A stretch of DNA of 64,000 nucleotides from Nostoc edaphicum CCNP1411 (GCF_014023275.1 NZ_CP054697.1:200856-264855), one strand, 5' to 3'; shown: positions 37,097 to 46,440, counted from the first letter of the stretch. The notes: generated by a model from the letters alone, not told the origin. Program-made: numbers and translations.

Positions 37097-37119
37097 TGTC
37101 AAAAGACAAAGCGTCATAC
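37097..37119 (-). promoter_or_regulatory. Candidate PetR-type operator upstream of the SIG-PHG protein
   Basis: TGTCAAAAGACA (37097-37108), AAG, then CGTCATAC gives GAC-AAAGC-GTC at 37105-37115. The nearest start in either direction is the small repeat-protein ATG at 37042 (minus). Confidence 0.55.
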
Positions 37120-37278
37120 TTGACACTATCTGACATGTACAGAAAAAGTGCAAATTCTGTCAGATATGAATTCGTATTTGTCCAAGCTTAGGGCCATCTA
37201 CGTCCATTGTTTGTATGGCTTCAAAGCAAATATCGCAGTCATTAAGCTGAAACCAATCATTTCTCAAATTGGTATCAC

Positions 37279-38292
37279 CTATTCCCCATAATGTGTACCT
37301 GCCACTTTCCCTCGAAACACAATGTAATTGTAGATGTTGTAGAACAACATAATGGGAATCAGAAATCCAATGAAGATAATCATGAACACTAATGCACTAG
37401 GTGCTGCCGCTGCCTGATAAATGGTGATACCTGGGGGGATGATATAGGGAAAAACAACTAATCCTAAGCCCACAAAGGTAAGTAGAAACAGCAGCACTGT
37501 CCAAACCAGGGGAGTAGTTTCTGCTTTGCGGTTCAGGCTTTGAATCAATAACCCAATCAGCAGCACGCCTAGCACGGGAATGAGTGAAAATAGATATACT
37601 TCTGGTTGGTGAAATAACTTTGCCCTGGCATTTTCATACACAACAGGGGTGGCGATGGTGATTAAGATTGCACCTATAAGGGTTGTCCAAGCAGCGAGTT
37701 TTGCTGTGCGGTAATGGGATGTTTGCAGTTCTCCCTCAGTTTTTAAGATGAGATAGGTGGAGCCAATCAATACATAACCCTGGATTAATGTCAAGGCAAC
37801 TAAGAGCGATCGCCAATCCAGCCAGTCCCACATACTACCAATAAAGTGACCCGATTCATCCACCTTAATGCCTTCTAAAATACTCCCCAAGGCAAATCCT
37901 TGAAACAGCGCCGCCATGAAACTCCCAACTCCAAAGGCGACATTCCAAAACACTTTGTTTGTAGAATGCTCTCGAAATTCAAAGGACACAGCCCGAAAAA
38001 TCAAGCCAAAGATCATGCCAAAAATGGGAATGTAGAGCGCATTCAGAATAGTGCCATAAGCCAGAGGAAATGCCCCAAACAGCGCACCCCCCATCAACAC
38101 CAACCAGGTTTCATTGGCATCCCAAATATTACCCAAACTCGTCATTAAAATGTCGCGTCGGTCGTCATTGGAACTGGTTAGCGATAGGATGCCTACGCCT
38201 AGATCAAACCCGTCTAACATTACGTAGAGAAATAAAAACAGAGCTAAGATGACAAACCAGACCTGCGCTAAAAAGTGTTCTAGATTCTCCAT
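37279..38292 (-). CDS. cydB: Cytochrome bd quinol oxidase subunit II
   Basis: A 337-residue membrane protein with about eight hydrophobic segments. Seen: FLYVMLDGFDLGVGILSL near the N-terminus (signature with the conserved Asp residues), WDANETWLVLMGGALFGAFP and YGTILNALYIPI. With CydA it reduces oxygen to water using quinol and contains no copper. It is 236 bp downstream of cydA on the same strand, with a repeat between. Length fits the cyanide-insensitive (short Q-loop) group. Confidence 0.93.
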   Translation of the reverse strand: MENLEHFLAQVWFVILALFLFLYVMLDGFDLGVGILSLTSSNDDRRDILMTSLGNIWDANETWLVLMGGALFGAFPLAYGTILNALYIPIFGMIFGLIFRAVSFEFREHSTNKVFWNVAFGVGSFMAALFQGFALGSILEGIKVDESGHFIGSMWDWLDWRSLLVALTLIQGYVLIGSTYLILKTEGELQTSHYRTAKLAAWTTLIGAILITIATPVVYENARAKLFHQPEVYLFSLIPVLGVLLIGLLIQSLNRKAETTPLVWTVLLFLLTFVGLGLVVFPYIIPPGITIYQAAAAPSALVFMIIFIGFLIPIMLFYNIYNYIVFRGKVAGTHYGE

Positions 38293-38340
38293 ACAATTAC
38301 CGAATTATTTTACCTATTTGATTTACGAAAAAGATAAGGT

Positions 38341-38510
38341 TCAAAGCCTTGTCCCTGGCGATAGCGCAGCGTCTGCACTGAGTTTCGACTGCGCGGTAAT
38401 CGAGCGTACCCCTACGGGGAAGCAAGCTACGCGTAGCGTCTCCGTTAGGAGAAGTCGAGATTCAACTACCGCTTGACGAAGTGTGGGTTCTCTCCTCTGC
38501 TCCCCTGACC
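38341..38510. repeat. Dispersed palindromic repeat between cydA and cydB
   Basis: GCAAGCTACGCGTAGCGTCT and similar palindromic pieces, with GTCGAGATT and its partner AGTTTCGACT flanking. The module resembles those at 3541-3600 and 49760-49870. It separates the two cyd genes and may form a strong RNA structure. Confidence 0.5.
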
Positions 38511-38528
38511 CTCTGCCCCTCTGCTTTT

Positions 38529-39971
38529 TCATTGCTCTGCTTCGATAGGACGTTGATCTGGAACAAATTCAGCCGGAGTAGTTTCTAGGGCAGGTTGGGT
38601 GTCAATGCCTGGAACCGGAAGCTCTAGGTTGGGGCCTTGACGAATGATTCGACTACCAAAGAATAAGGCACAAATAAATAGGGCTGTATAAATTACAGCA
38701 AAAATCACCAAGGATGTTAAGACTTCACTAGCAGGTAAGTGTGAAACTCCATCTGCCGTGCGAATTTGCCCGTAAACTACCCAAGGTTGCCGCCCAACAC
38801 AACGCACAATCCAGCCTGATTCGACGGCAATGTAGCCCAGTGGAGCCGCCAAAATCCAGATTCGCAGTAGCCATTTCTGCTCGGCGATCGCTTCTGGTGA
38901 AAGTTTGCCCCGCAACCACTGAATCACACTGATGCTCATCAATCCAGCTAAGAAGAAGCCAATGCCGCTCATGATGCGGAAGGCGTAATAAATTAAACCC
39001 ACCATGCGGGGGCGATCTTCAGGTTTCCACTCTTTCAATCCCAGAACGGGTTTAGACAGATTTTTTTTGAATTCCAAAATGTAGCCCAAGCCGTTGGGAA
39101 TTGAGATTTCCCAATCATTTTGCTCAGTCTGATTATTAGGTAATGCCACCACACTCCAAGGCGCGGGCTGTCCGGCTGGACTAGTTTCCCACTTGGCCTC
39201 CATTGCGGCGAGTTTGGTGGGCTGATAATCTGCTACTTGCTCGGCGCTGAGGTGTCCGATATAGATTTGTAATGGGGTGACAGCGATCGCAGTTGCTAAG
39301 ACAATTTTGAGCGATCGCGCAAAGAAAGCCTGATGACGGTTGTTGAGAATATACCAAGCACTAATTCCCCCAATCACAAACAGAGAAGTTTCTAGCGTCG
39401 CTAAAAACATATGCGACACGCTGTTGAGCATGAAGGGATTTAAGATTGCCTGAAAGTAATCATCGACAACAAACTTCCCGTTCACCATTTCTCCGCCTGC
39501 CGGGGTTTGCAACCAAGAGTTTGCCGCTAAAATCCAGAAGGTAGATAGGTTTGCGCCAAAGGCAACCATAATGGTGGCAAAATAGTGAATCACTGGATTT
39601 ACCCGTTCCCAGCCAAACAGCATAATGCCCAAAAATCCGGCTTCCAGCATGAATGCCATCGAAGCCTCAAAGCCTAGAATGCTGCCAAAAAAGTCGCCTA
39701 CCGCTTCCGAAAATGGTGCCCAGTTCGTGCCAAATTGAAACTCCATCGGTAAGCCAGATGCTACACCAATACCGAAATTCAACACATATAACTTTGCCCA
39801 GAAACGAGCATGGTGATAGTAATCGGGGTTGCGTGTTTTGAGCCACATTCCTTCAACAATGACTAGATAAATCCCCATCCCAGTGGTGAGAACAGGCCAT
39901 AGCATGTGAAAGATCGCCGTCAGTGCAAACTGCATCCGCGATAGGGCAACGGTGTCCGATAGAAAATCCAT
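38529..39971 (-). CDS. cydA: Cytochrome bd quinol oxidase subunit I
   Basis: A 480-residue protein. Haem ligand His near residue 22 lies in FHMLWPVLTTG. GWERVNPVIHYFATIMVAFG follows, and GRQPWVVYGQIRT near 395 is the hallmark motif. The Q-loop is short, as in the CIO-type bd oxidases of cyanobacteria. It accepts electrons from plastoquinol in thylakoid or plasma membrane. No PetR-type site is visible upstream, so control by that system is not supported for cydAB. Confidence 0.94.
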   Translation of the reverse strand: MDFLSDTVALSRMQFALTAIFHMLWPVLTTGMGIYLVIVEGMWLKTRNPDYYHHARFWAKLYVLNFGIGVASGLPMEFQFGTNWAPFSEAVGDFFGSILGFEASMAFMLEAGFLGIMLFGWERVNPVIHYFATIMVAFGANLSTFWILAANSWLQTPAGGEMVNGKFVVDDYFQAILNPFMLNSVSHMFLATLETSLFVIGGISAWYILNNRHQAFFARSLKIVLATAIAVTPLQIYIGHLSAEQVADYQPTKLAAMEAKWETSPAGQPAPWSVVALPNNQTEQNDWEISIPNGLGYILEFKKNLSKPVLGLKEWKPEDRPRMVGLIYYAFRIMSGIGFFLAGLMSISVIQWLRGKLSPEAIAEQKWLLRIWILAAPLGYIAVESGWIVRCVGRQPWVVYGQIRTADGVSHLPASEVLTSLVIFAVIYTALFICALFFGSRIIRQGPNLELPVPGIDTQPALETTPAEFVPDQRPIEAEQ

Positions 39972-40117
39972 GAACTAACCTCTGAATTTGTTTAAATCTT
40001 GACTTGCATACCATCTTGGGGTGCCAGTGGCATGGTAACGGAACATTTCTACCTTTTCAAAATGATTAATATCAAGTTCGGGTAATTAGTTATATTCCCA
40101 AACCTATGCAGAAAGCT

Positions 40118-40143
40118 AAAAACCCCTATCGGGATGTTTTATC
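40118..40143 (-). terminator. Likely terminator of the oxidase operon
   Basis: On the minus strand TCCC-GATA-GGGG is followed by TTTTT, 14 bp after the stop of the GMC oxidoreductase gene. The stem is short. Confidence 0.45.
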
Positions 40144-40156
40144 TTTTGCAAGTCCC

Positions 40157-41707
40157 TTAGTGCAAGCGTGCAATCAAGCGATCGCCAACTCGCAAAGCAT
40201 TGGCAATAATAGTTAAAGCCGGACTCACCCCAGAGTTAGACGGGAAGAAACTACCATCAACAACATAGAGATTATTCACATCATGGGTGCGACAATCGAG
40301 GTCAAGCACAGATGTTTTTGTATCTTCCCCAAATCGGCAAGTACCGCACTGATTCGCCACCACTTGAATCGGGCTATCACTACGGGGATAAATACCGCGA
40401 CGAAACACCGGGTTTTCCGAAGTGCGGTCTACAGCTTTTAGCACATCAGTCCAGCGATAAATCAGGCGATCGTGTGCCTCAGTATTATTAGGCGTATAAT
40501 CCAAATACAACTTATCACCCACTACCCGCACTCGATTTTTTGAGTCAGGTAAATCTTCCGTTTGTAACCACCAACCAATAGAATGATTGGCTAACTGTCG
40601 CATTCCAAACCCAGGTACTAACCTCGACATCAGCGATAACAAAGGCGATGCTTCGGCGGGAATCATCTCTTGTAGAATACTACCTGTATTTTGAATATGA
40701 CCCATCGGGAAAGGAAAATCTGATTCTCCCCAATAAAAATCATTGACAGAGATTGTTTTCTGAAAAACCGTTGGGTTTGGTGTTGGACTAAGTTGCACCA
40801 TAGCCGTCATCAGATGTTTCATAAAATTACGTCCCACCAAATCGGAACTATTAGCAAGTCCCTTTGGGTGTTTGTCATTTGCAGAACGCAACAGCAACGC
40901 CGCCGAATTTACCGCACCACAAGCTAGAACTACGATATCTGCAAAAAATAGATAGGATTGTCCATCAATTTCTGCTTCCACAGCTTTTACTTCCACACCA
41001 GAAGGGTTAGTGTGTAAACGCACAACCTTAGCTGAGGTTTTCAAGGTGACGTTAGAATATGACAAAGCTGGGTTAATTCCCACAGTATGAGCATCAGCTT
41101 TGGCATCTATTTTACAAGGGAAACCATCACAAGTATGACATCGGATACAATCACTCTTGAGTGCTAAAGGTAAATTTGTTGGATGTAGCCCTTGTTGGGA
41201 GATAGCATCAGCAATTGTTTGCATCCGCGCTTCGTGACTTACTTCTGCATAAGGATAAGTTTCGCTGCGGGGTGGTTCTGTTGGGTCATTGCCTAGTTTA
41301 CCGTGGACGTGGTAGAGTTTCTCGGCTTCAGTGTAATAGGGTTCAAAGTCTTGGTATTTCAAAGGCCATGCAGTCGAAATTCCATCTTGATGTTTGACCT
41401 CTTGAAAATCCCGTTCCCGCATCCGTAACAGCGCTGCACCATATACTTTTGTATTTCCGCCTACCCAATAGTTAATTTGAGGGCGAAAAGGTTCGCCGGC
41501 GCTGTCGTACCATTGTTCTTGAGTGTGATAACGTTCTTTTTTAAAGACTTCAACAGCACTCCAATTTTCTTCTTCTTTGGGGAGAAAATTGCTGCGTTCT
41601 AGAATTAAGATTTTCTTGCCAGATGGTGCGAGTTTATATGCTAATGTACCGCCACCAGCACCGGTGCCAACAATAATAATGTCGTAGTGTTGATCGTCAA
41701 TAATCAT
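40157..41707 (-). CDS. GMC-family FAD oxidoreductase in the oxidase operon
   Basis: A 516-residue protein from the ATG at 41707; the longer frame from 41827 overlaps coxC and is unlikely. The N-terminal FAD motif reads YDIIIVGTGAGGGTLAYKL. VLACGAVNSAALLLRSA lies in the middle. The C-terminal GMC domain has NQCGTCRFG and VVDGSFFPSNSGVSPALTI. A cysteine cluster (CIRCHTCDGFPC) near residue 200 is a notable extra. It is related to glucose, choline or sugar-alcohol dehydrogenases. It directly follows coxC, so it may deliver electrons to the quinone pool used by the oxidase. The substrate is unknown. Confidence 0.85.
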   Translation of the reverse strand: MIIDDQHYDIIIVGTGAGGGTLAYKLAPSGKKILILERSNFLPKEEENWSAVEVFKKERYHTQEQWYDSAGEPFRPQINYWVGGNTKVYGAALLRMRERDFQEVKHQDGISTAWPLKYQDFEPYYTEAEKLYHVHGKLGNDPTEPPRSETYPYAEVSHEARMQTIADAISQQGLHPTNLPLALKSDCIRCHTCDGFPCKIDAKADAHTVGINPALSYSNVTLKTSAKVVRLHTNPSGVEVKAVEAEIDGQSYLFFADIVVLACGAVNSAALLLRSANDKHPKGLANSSDLVGRNFMKHLMTAMVQLSPTPNPTVFQKTISVNDFYWGESDFPFPMGHIQNTGSILQEMIPAEASPLLSLMSRLVPGFGMRQLANHSIGWWLQTEDLPDSKNRVRVVGDKLYLDYTPNNTEAHDRLIYRWTDVLKAVDRTSENPVFRRGIYPRSDSPIQVVANQCGTCRFGEDTKTSVLDLDCRTHDVNNLYVVDGSFFPSNSGVSPALTIIANALRVGDRLIARLH

Positions 41708-41787
41708 AAGGGTTTTTCTTTGAGAAGGAAATGAGAAAGCAGGGGGGCAGAGGGGCAGGGGAGAGGAGGATTTTTCAGATAAAGTAT

Positions 41788-42408
41788 TTATTGCCAGATA
41801 TAAATGAGGAAAAATAAAATAATCCAAATTACATCAACAAAGTGCCAAAATAGGGAAGTAGCATCTACGCCAAAATGGCCTTGATCGTAATTACCAGGAA
41901 TAAGCGATCGTACTAACATAATTAACTGCAACACCACACCAGTAAAAACGTGCAACCCGTGGAATCCTGTTAACAAGTAGAACATTCCCCCGAATACGCC
42001 AGATGTCACACTAAAATGCAGGCTACTCCATTCAACTGCTTGACCATACAAGAAGTAGCTACCCATCGCCATTGTTGTTGACCAAAGCAGACGGAATCCC
42101 CACATATTATGGCGTTTCAGGGCAAGTTCCGCGAAATAAATCACAAAGCTACTAGAAACCAGAATTACCGTATTAATCGCCGGTTCCCTAACCTCCAATC
42201 CCTCTACACCAGGAGGTAGCCAATCAGGAGTCGTGGTTTTATAAACAATATATCCTGCGAAAAAACTCAGAAAAATGATGCTTTCCGAAAGTAAAAATAC
42301 GATAAAGCCAAACATACTATTGGCGGCTTCATCATGAGTATGTTCAACAGTCCTCGTCTCCAAAGACTCCTGCAACTCTTCTCGACTAATAGAACTATTC
42401 ACAGTCAT
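41788..42408 (-). CDS. ctaE: Haem-copper oxidase subunit III
   Basis: A 206-residue protein with five transmembrane segments. Seen: LSESIIFLSFFAGYIVYKTT, GVFGGMFYLLTGFHGLHVFTGV (conserved subunit III core) and LFWHFVDVIWIILFFLIYIW. It lies downstream of subunits II and I in the same operon. It stabilises subunit I and helps channel oxygen and protons. Confidence 0.92.
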   Translation of the reverse strand: MTVNSSISREELQESLETRTVEHTHDEAANSMFGFIVFLLSESIIFLSFFAGYIVYKTTTPDWLPPGVEGLEVREPAINTVILVSSSFVIYFAELALKRHNMWGFRLLWSTTMAMGSYFLYGQAVEWSSLHFSVTSGVFGGMFYLLTGFHGLHVFTGVVLQLIMLVRSLIPGNYDQGHFGVDATSLFWHFVDVIWIILFFLIYIWQ

Positions 42409-42525
42409 AGTTGAATTTTCACTAATTTTTTTTTGGTTTGTAGTGGGGACTTTAGTCCTCTCCTGGAAACAAAATTAAGGACTGAAGTCCTTACTACGAA
42501 CATCGCACTAGGTTTCAAGTATGAA

Positions 42526-44208
42526 TTAATTCAAATCTCTTGCTAACTCTTGCTTTTCCAAATTCGCCGTCAACGGTTCAGACTTCCCATACCCATAAGG
42601 TTCAGAAATCACCACAGGAATCTCCTCAAAATTCTCCACCGGCGGCGGAGAAGCCACCAGCCACTCCAACCCAATAGCCCGCCAAGGATTATCCGGTGCT
42701 TTCTCACCCTGCACCCAAGAACCAATCATGTTCAAAATAAAGGGTAGTGTAGACATCCCCAACAAAAATCCACCAATACTAGCAATCACATTCCAAAAAG
42801 CATATTCTGGGTCGTAGGAAGAAACCCGACGCAACATCCCTTGTAAGCCTAATGGGTGCATGGGTAAAAAATTCAGGTTAGTCCCGATGAATGATAACCA
42901 AAAATGCAGCTTACCCAAGCCTTCGTAGTACATCCGCCCAGTCATCTTGGGAAACCAATGATAAAAGGCGGCAAACATCCCCATTGTCACAGTCCCGTAG
43001 AGGACGTAATGAAAGTGACCCACGACAAAGTAAGTATTATTAACGTGAATATCAATCGGTACAGAGGAAAGCATAATGCCTGTGATACCGGCAAACACAA
43101 ACATAATCAATCCACCCAAAGCAAACAGCATCGGGGTAGTCAGCCGCAGTTTACCTCCCCAAATTGTCGCCACCCAAGCAAACACCTTAATCCCCGTGGG
43201 TACGGAAACGAACATTGTGGAAACCATGAACACTATCCGCATCCAGGCTGGTGTACCACTGGCAAACATGTGATGTACCCAAACAAAACCACTTACGCCG
43301 GCAATCAATAGTGAGGAAACGGCAACTACTTTGTAGCCAAACAGAGGTTTACGGCTATAAACTGGGAAGATTTCGGAAAAGATGCCAAAAACAGGTAGTA
43401 TGATTACGTAAACTGCTGGATGTGAATAGAACCAGAAAAAATGTTGAAAGAGAACTGCATTACCGCCCTTAGCAGGGTCAAAGAAGGCTGTACCAATGCT
43501 GAGGTCAAGTAGCAGCATGACTGCACCTGCCGTCAGTGCAGGCAATCCAAACAGTTGGATAATCTGGGCGCTGAACACTGCCCAAACATAAGCCGGCATC
43601 CGAAAGAAGGTCATTCCTGGTGCGCGCATTTTGACAATTGTGGTAACAAAATTAACACCACCCATAATCGAGGATACACCCGATATGGCTACAGCTATCA
43701 GCCAGAGAAATTGACCGTTAATGAGATTACCTGTAGGGTTTTGCAAGCTAACTGGGGGATAAGACCACCAACCTGCTTGGGCTGGGCCACCAGGTAGGAA
43801 GAAACTAGCCATCAGGATAATTCCAAATACTGGCACCATCCAGAAGGCTACGGCATTCAGGCGGGGAAATGCCATATCTCGCGCCCCAATCATTAGCGGG
43901 ACAAGGTAGTTTGCTAGACCAACTAAGACGGGAAAAGTCCACAAGAACAGCATTATAGTGCCGTGCATGGTGAACATGGCATTATAAACGGTGCGGTCAA
44001 CTAAATCGGCTTCTGGGGTAATCAGTTCGCCGCGAATAATCATTGCCAAGATGCCACCGATCAGAAAGAAGATGAATGAGGTGACAATATATTGGATACC
44101 GATAACTTTGTGGTCGGTGCTGAAGGTGAAGTAGGTTTTCCAGGTGGTGGGGGGATGGTGGTGTGTTTCTAGTAGTATTTTGGGATTTTCGATTTGGGTA
44201 TTTGTCAT
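42526..44208 (-). CDS. ctaD: Haem-copper oxidase subunit I
   Basis: A 560-residue protein from the ATG at 44208; a GTG at 44220 adds four residues. Twelve transmembrane segments are expected. Low-spin haem ligands lie in TMHGTIMLFLW and VGHFHYVLYG. CuB ligands and the cross-linked His-Tyr pair lie in YSHPAVYVIILPVFGI and WVHHMFASG. All catalytic histidines are present, so oxygen reduction is possible. It works with an unusual subunit II that lacks CuA, which points to quinol rather than cytochrome c as donor. Confidence 0.94.
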   Translation of the reverse strand: MTNTQIENPKILLETHHHPPTTWKTYFTFSTDHKVIGIQYIVTSFIFFLIGGILAMIIRGELITPEADLVDRTVYNAMFTMHGTIMLFLWTFPVLVGLANYLVPLMIGARDMAFPRLNAVAFWMVPVFGIILMASFFLPGGPAQAGWWSYPPVSLQNPTGNLINGQFLWLIAVAISGVSSIMGGVNFVTTIVKMRAPGMTFFRMPAYVWAVFSAQIIQLFGLPALTAGAVMLLLDLSIGTAFFDPAKGGNAVLFQHFFWFYSHPAVYVIILPVFGIFSEIFPVYSRKPLFGYKVVAVSSLLIAGVSGFVWVHHMFASGTPAWMRIVFMVSTMFVSVPTGIKVFAWVATIWGGKLRLTTPMLFALGGLIMFVFAGITGIMLSSVPIDIHVNNTYFVVGHFHYVLYGTVTMGMFAAFYHWFPKMTGRMYYEGLGKLHFWLSFIGTNLNFLPMHPLGLQGMLRRVSSYDPEYAFWNVIASIGGFLLGMSTLPFILNMIGSWVQGEKAPDNPWRAIGLEWLVASPPPVENFEEIPVVISEPYGYGKSEPLTANLEKQELARDLN

Positions 44209-44251
44209 AGGATGTTTCACGCAGAGGCGCAGAGGCGCAGAGAAATTGAGT

Positions 44252-45175
44252 TTAAGAGGAGAAATTGACTAGAGGCGGTGGTGCGGGTATGACTGTGGGA
44301 TAGCCTGTGGTGAATGCCCCTTTGATTTTTTGGGTGTATTCGTTGGCGGCTTGATTATTGGCGGGGACTGGTTTATGGGTTGCAGCTAATTTCAGCCATT
44401 GGTCGTAATCTGCTGTTGATTCGACTACTACATCTGCTTGCATGGCTGCAAAGTAAGTACCGCTAAATTGAGAATCGCGCAGTCGATATTTGCCGGGGCG
44501 AATGGGAGTAAATTCAAAGTCGATGGTTTGCTTGGGAATTATGTCTTGTTTGAGTCGAAAGGCAGGAATGTAAAAGCCGTGGAGAACGTCTGCTGATTGG
44601 AGTGCTAAACTAACGCGCCGATTTGCTGGTAGATGTAATTCTGTGCTGGTAACATTCTGGTTGGGGTAGCGAAAGACCCAAGCCCATTGTTTGGCAAGCA
44701 CTTCTATTTTTTCAACTGGTATGGAGTTAGAGGCGGTGATTGAAAATGTCCCCTTCTCCTCCATTGTTGCTGCATGGGCTGATGCCATTTTATGTATGTG
44801 CATGGCTTCCATTGGCCCTTGAATCGCCATTTCTGCATAGATGTTGTAACTGTAGGTTGCAATCCACAGTACCAACAGAATGGGAATTGTTGTCCAAACT
44901 ACTTCTAAGGTGACATTTCCTTCAATTGGCGGGCCATCGCTGGTGTCATATTTACCTGCGCGATGGAAAATTATGGAATAGATGACGGTTCCAGTTACAC
45001 CCAGGAAAATGAAGGTTCCCAAGGTGACTAAAAAGCTAAAGAGTTCATCTATGAGTTTGGATTCGGCGGCGGCTTGGGGGGGAAACCAGGAATAGGCTTG
45101 TTCTCCCATCCAGAGGCTAGCAGCTGTGAGGGCGATCGCACAGCCAATTAAAATCAAAATATTCTGAATTTTCAT
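44252..45175 (-). CDS. ctaC: Subunit II of an ARTO-type (CuA-less) terminal oxidase
   Basis: A 307-residue protein. A hydrophobic N-terminus is followed by a second span (FLVTLGTFIFLGVTGTVIYS), then the periplasmic cupredoxin domain. The region that should hold the CuA ligands (C-x3-C, H, M) reads RDSQFSGTYFAAMQADV. Both cysteines and the second histidine are absent and only the Met remains. In Synechocystis the ctaCII-DII-EII oxidase (ARTO) shows the same loss and has been linked to quinol oxidation and to iron reduction before uptake. The gene abuts the DUF2231 gene upstream. Confidence 0.9.
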   Translation of the reverse strand: MKIQNILILIGCAIALTAASLWMGEQAYSWFPPQAAAESKLIDELFSFLVTLGTFIFLGVTGTVIYSIIFHRAGKYDTSDGPPIEGNVTLEVVWTTIPILLVLWIATYSYNIYAEMAIQGPMEAMHIHKMASAHAATMEEKGTFSITASNSIPVEKIEVLAKQWAWVFRYPNQNVTSTELHLPANRRVSLALQSADVLHGFYIPAFRLKQDIIPKQTIDFEFTPIRPGKYRLRDSQFSGTYFAAMQADVVVESTADYDQWLKLAATHKPVPANNQAANEYTQKIKGAFTTGYPTVIPAPPPLVNFSS

Positions 45176-45781
45176 TTACTTCAATACCGCGTTAATGTCT
45201 TTACCCAATCTCAGTAATTTATCAGCAGTATTATGTACGCCAAATTCTGCCGCTAGTTGCGCTCCTAATGTGCCGTGAACGAACATAATAAACATGATGA
45301 AAAACCCTGCTGCAAGATAACTCCACTGCACTTGTTGACCGACATCTTTTCGCCATAAATAACGCTGAAATCCTCTCCATACAGTCATGCCAATAATCAG
45401 CGCTAAGAGGAGGACACCACCGACACCATGCCATAGCATTGTCTCCATCCCTTGTAATCCCCAAGCACTTTTTAAATCTGTTGGTGGTTCTGCCAACATG
45501 ATTTCGTAAAAGCCTGCGGCCACGGTGAAAAAGGTGATGATGGCTGAAGCCAGCATATTGTACCAACCCACATCAAAGAAGCCGGCACGATTAGCGGGTA
45601 TTGCCAAAAATTTGAAAACTGGTTTTTCTAGGGGGAATAGTACACCAACAATATCAAAGGCAATGGCGACGATAAATAAACCCAAGGTGAGATGGACTAA
45701 GTTGGGATGAACGGGAATGCTGTAAGGTAGTCCGTTTGCACCTAGTTGCGATCTGAGTTGTTCAATTAGTTGGGTATTCAT
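45176..45781 (-). CDS. DUF2231 membrane protein (second of two)
   Basis: A 201-residue protein from the ATG at 45781, which overlaps the stop of the preceding gene (ATGA). Four or five hydrophobic segments include LVHLTLGLFIVAIAFDIVGV, LASAIITFFTVAAGF and GVGGVLLLALIIGMTVW. Conserved histidines (VHPNLVHL, LWHGVGG) near the spans recall DUF2231 proteins, which may bind haem. It is transcribed just ahead of the oxidase subunits. Confidence 0.8.
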   Translation of the reverse strand: MNTQLIEQLRSQLGANGLPYSIPVHPNLVHLTLGLFIVAIAFDIVGVLFPLEKPVFKFLAIPANRAGFFDVGWYNMLASAIITFFTVAAGFYEIMLAEPPTDLKSAWGLQGMETMLWHGVGGVLLLALIIGMTVWRGFQRYLWRKDVGQQVQWSYLAAGFFIMFIMFVHGTLGAQLAAEFGVHNTADKLLRLGKDINAVLK

Positions 45782-46278
45782 CGCAAAATACCTGCCTTCA
45801 CAGCTTCTACAACTGGTACTGTGTGCAGTCCATACACCCACACTAATTCATCTCCCAAATACACTTGGAAGAACACCAAACAAGTTAAAAGTAGTCCCAC
45901 TCCCAGATAGGGAACTGGTAATTTTTCTGGGTCACGTAACCGAATGACATAACGCCAACCTGTTATCGCGGCGATGATTCCTGAAAGCGACCAGCCAATC
46001 AGGGTATGTAAATTTAGGATTGGTTCAACTGCGTTGTAAGGTTCGGCTAAACCCGCTTCAATCTGACCAAAGATGATCGCAATAAAAATGGCGATCGTGG
46101 CGAAAAACATATTCCACCAACTGACTTCAAAAAGACGGGCGTTATGGCTAAAATAACCAACTACATCACAGAAGAAGGCGAACAATACCATTGCAATCAC
46201 GAAGTGGACAACTATCGGATGGATTGTATCTGGGTAAGGTAAGTTGTGGTCGTTCAAAGGTGGAAGATATTCAAACAT
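45778..46278 (-). CDS. DUF2231 membrane protein (first gene of the oxidase operon)
   Basis: A 166-residue protein from the ATG at 46278, which has GGGAG 7 bp upstream; an in-frame start at 46323 is less likely. Hydrophobic segments include VVHFVIAMVLFAFFCDVVGY, MFFATIAIFIAIIFGQ and LTCLVFFQVYLGD. HPIVVHF and the LHTLIGW histidines match the second DUF2231 protein, so the two are a diverged tandem pair. The promoter region upstream carries two operator-like sites. Confidence 0.8.
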   Translation of the reverse strand: MFEYLPPLNDHNLPYPDTIHPIVVHFVIAMVLFAFFCDVVGYFSHNARLFEVSWWNMFFATIAIFIAIIFGQIEAGLAEPYNAVEPILNLHTLIGWSLSGIIAAITGWRYVIRLRDPEKLPVPYLGVGLLLTCLVFFQVYLGDELVWVYGLHTVPVVEAVKAGILR

Positions 46279-46398
46279 GGTCTGCTCCCGTGCAAATATC
46301 CTGCACTTAGTTAAACTTAACAAATATATTCTTCAAATAATGTCTTCAATAATTATTGATCTGGATATTCTTTAACTTTTTTCTAGATTTTTTAGTTT

Positions 46399-46440
46399 GA
46401 CAAAATGTCAGAGAAAAGAATGACAGTCTGTCTTTTGACA
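46399..46440 (-). promoter_or_regulatory. Candidate double PetR-type operator of the ARTO operon
   Basis: GAC-AAAAT-GTC at 46399-46409 and GAC-AGTCT-GTC at 46422-46432 are 23 bp apart. The second merges with TGTCTTTTGACA (46429-46440), the complement of the shared motif. The start of the operon's first gene is at 46278. Confidence 0.62.

Noticed and set aside
39972..40156. A PetR-type operator upstream of cydA
   Set aside because: No GAC-N5-GTC or TGTCAAAAGACA sequence is present in this stretch.
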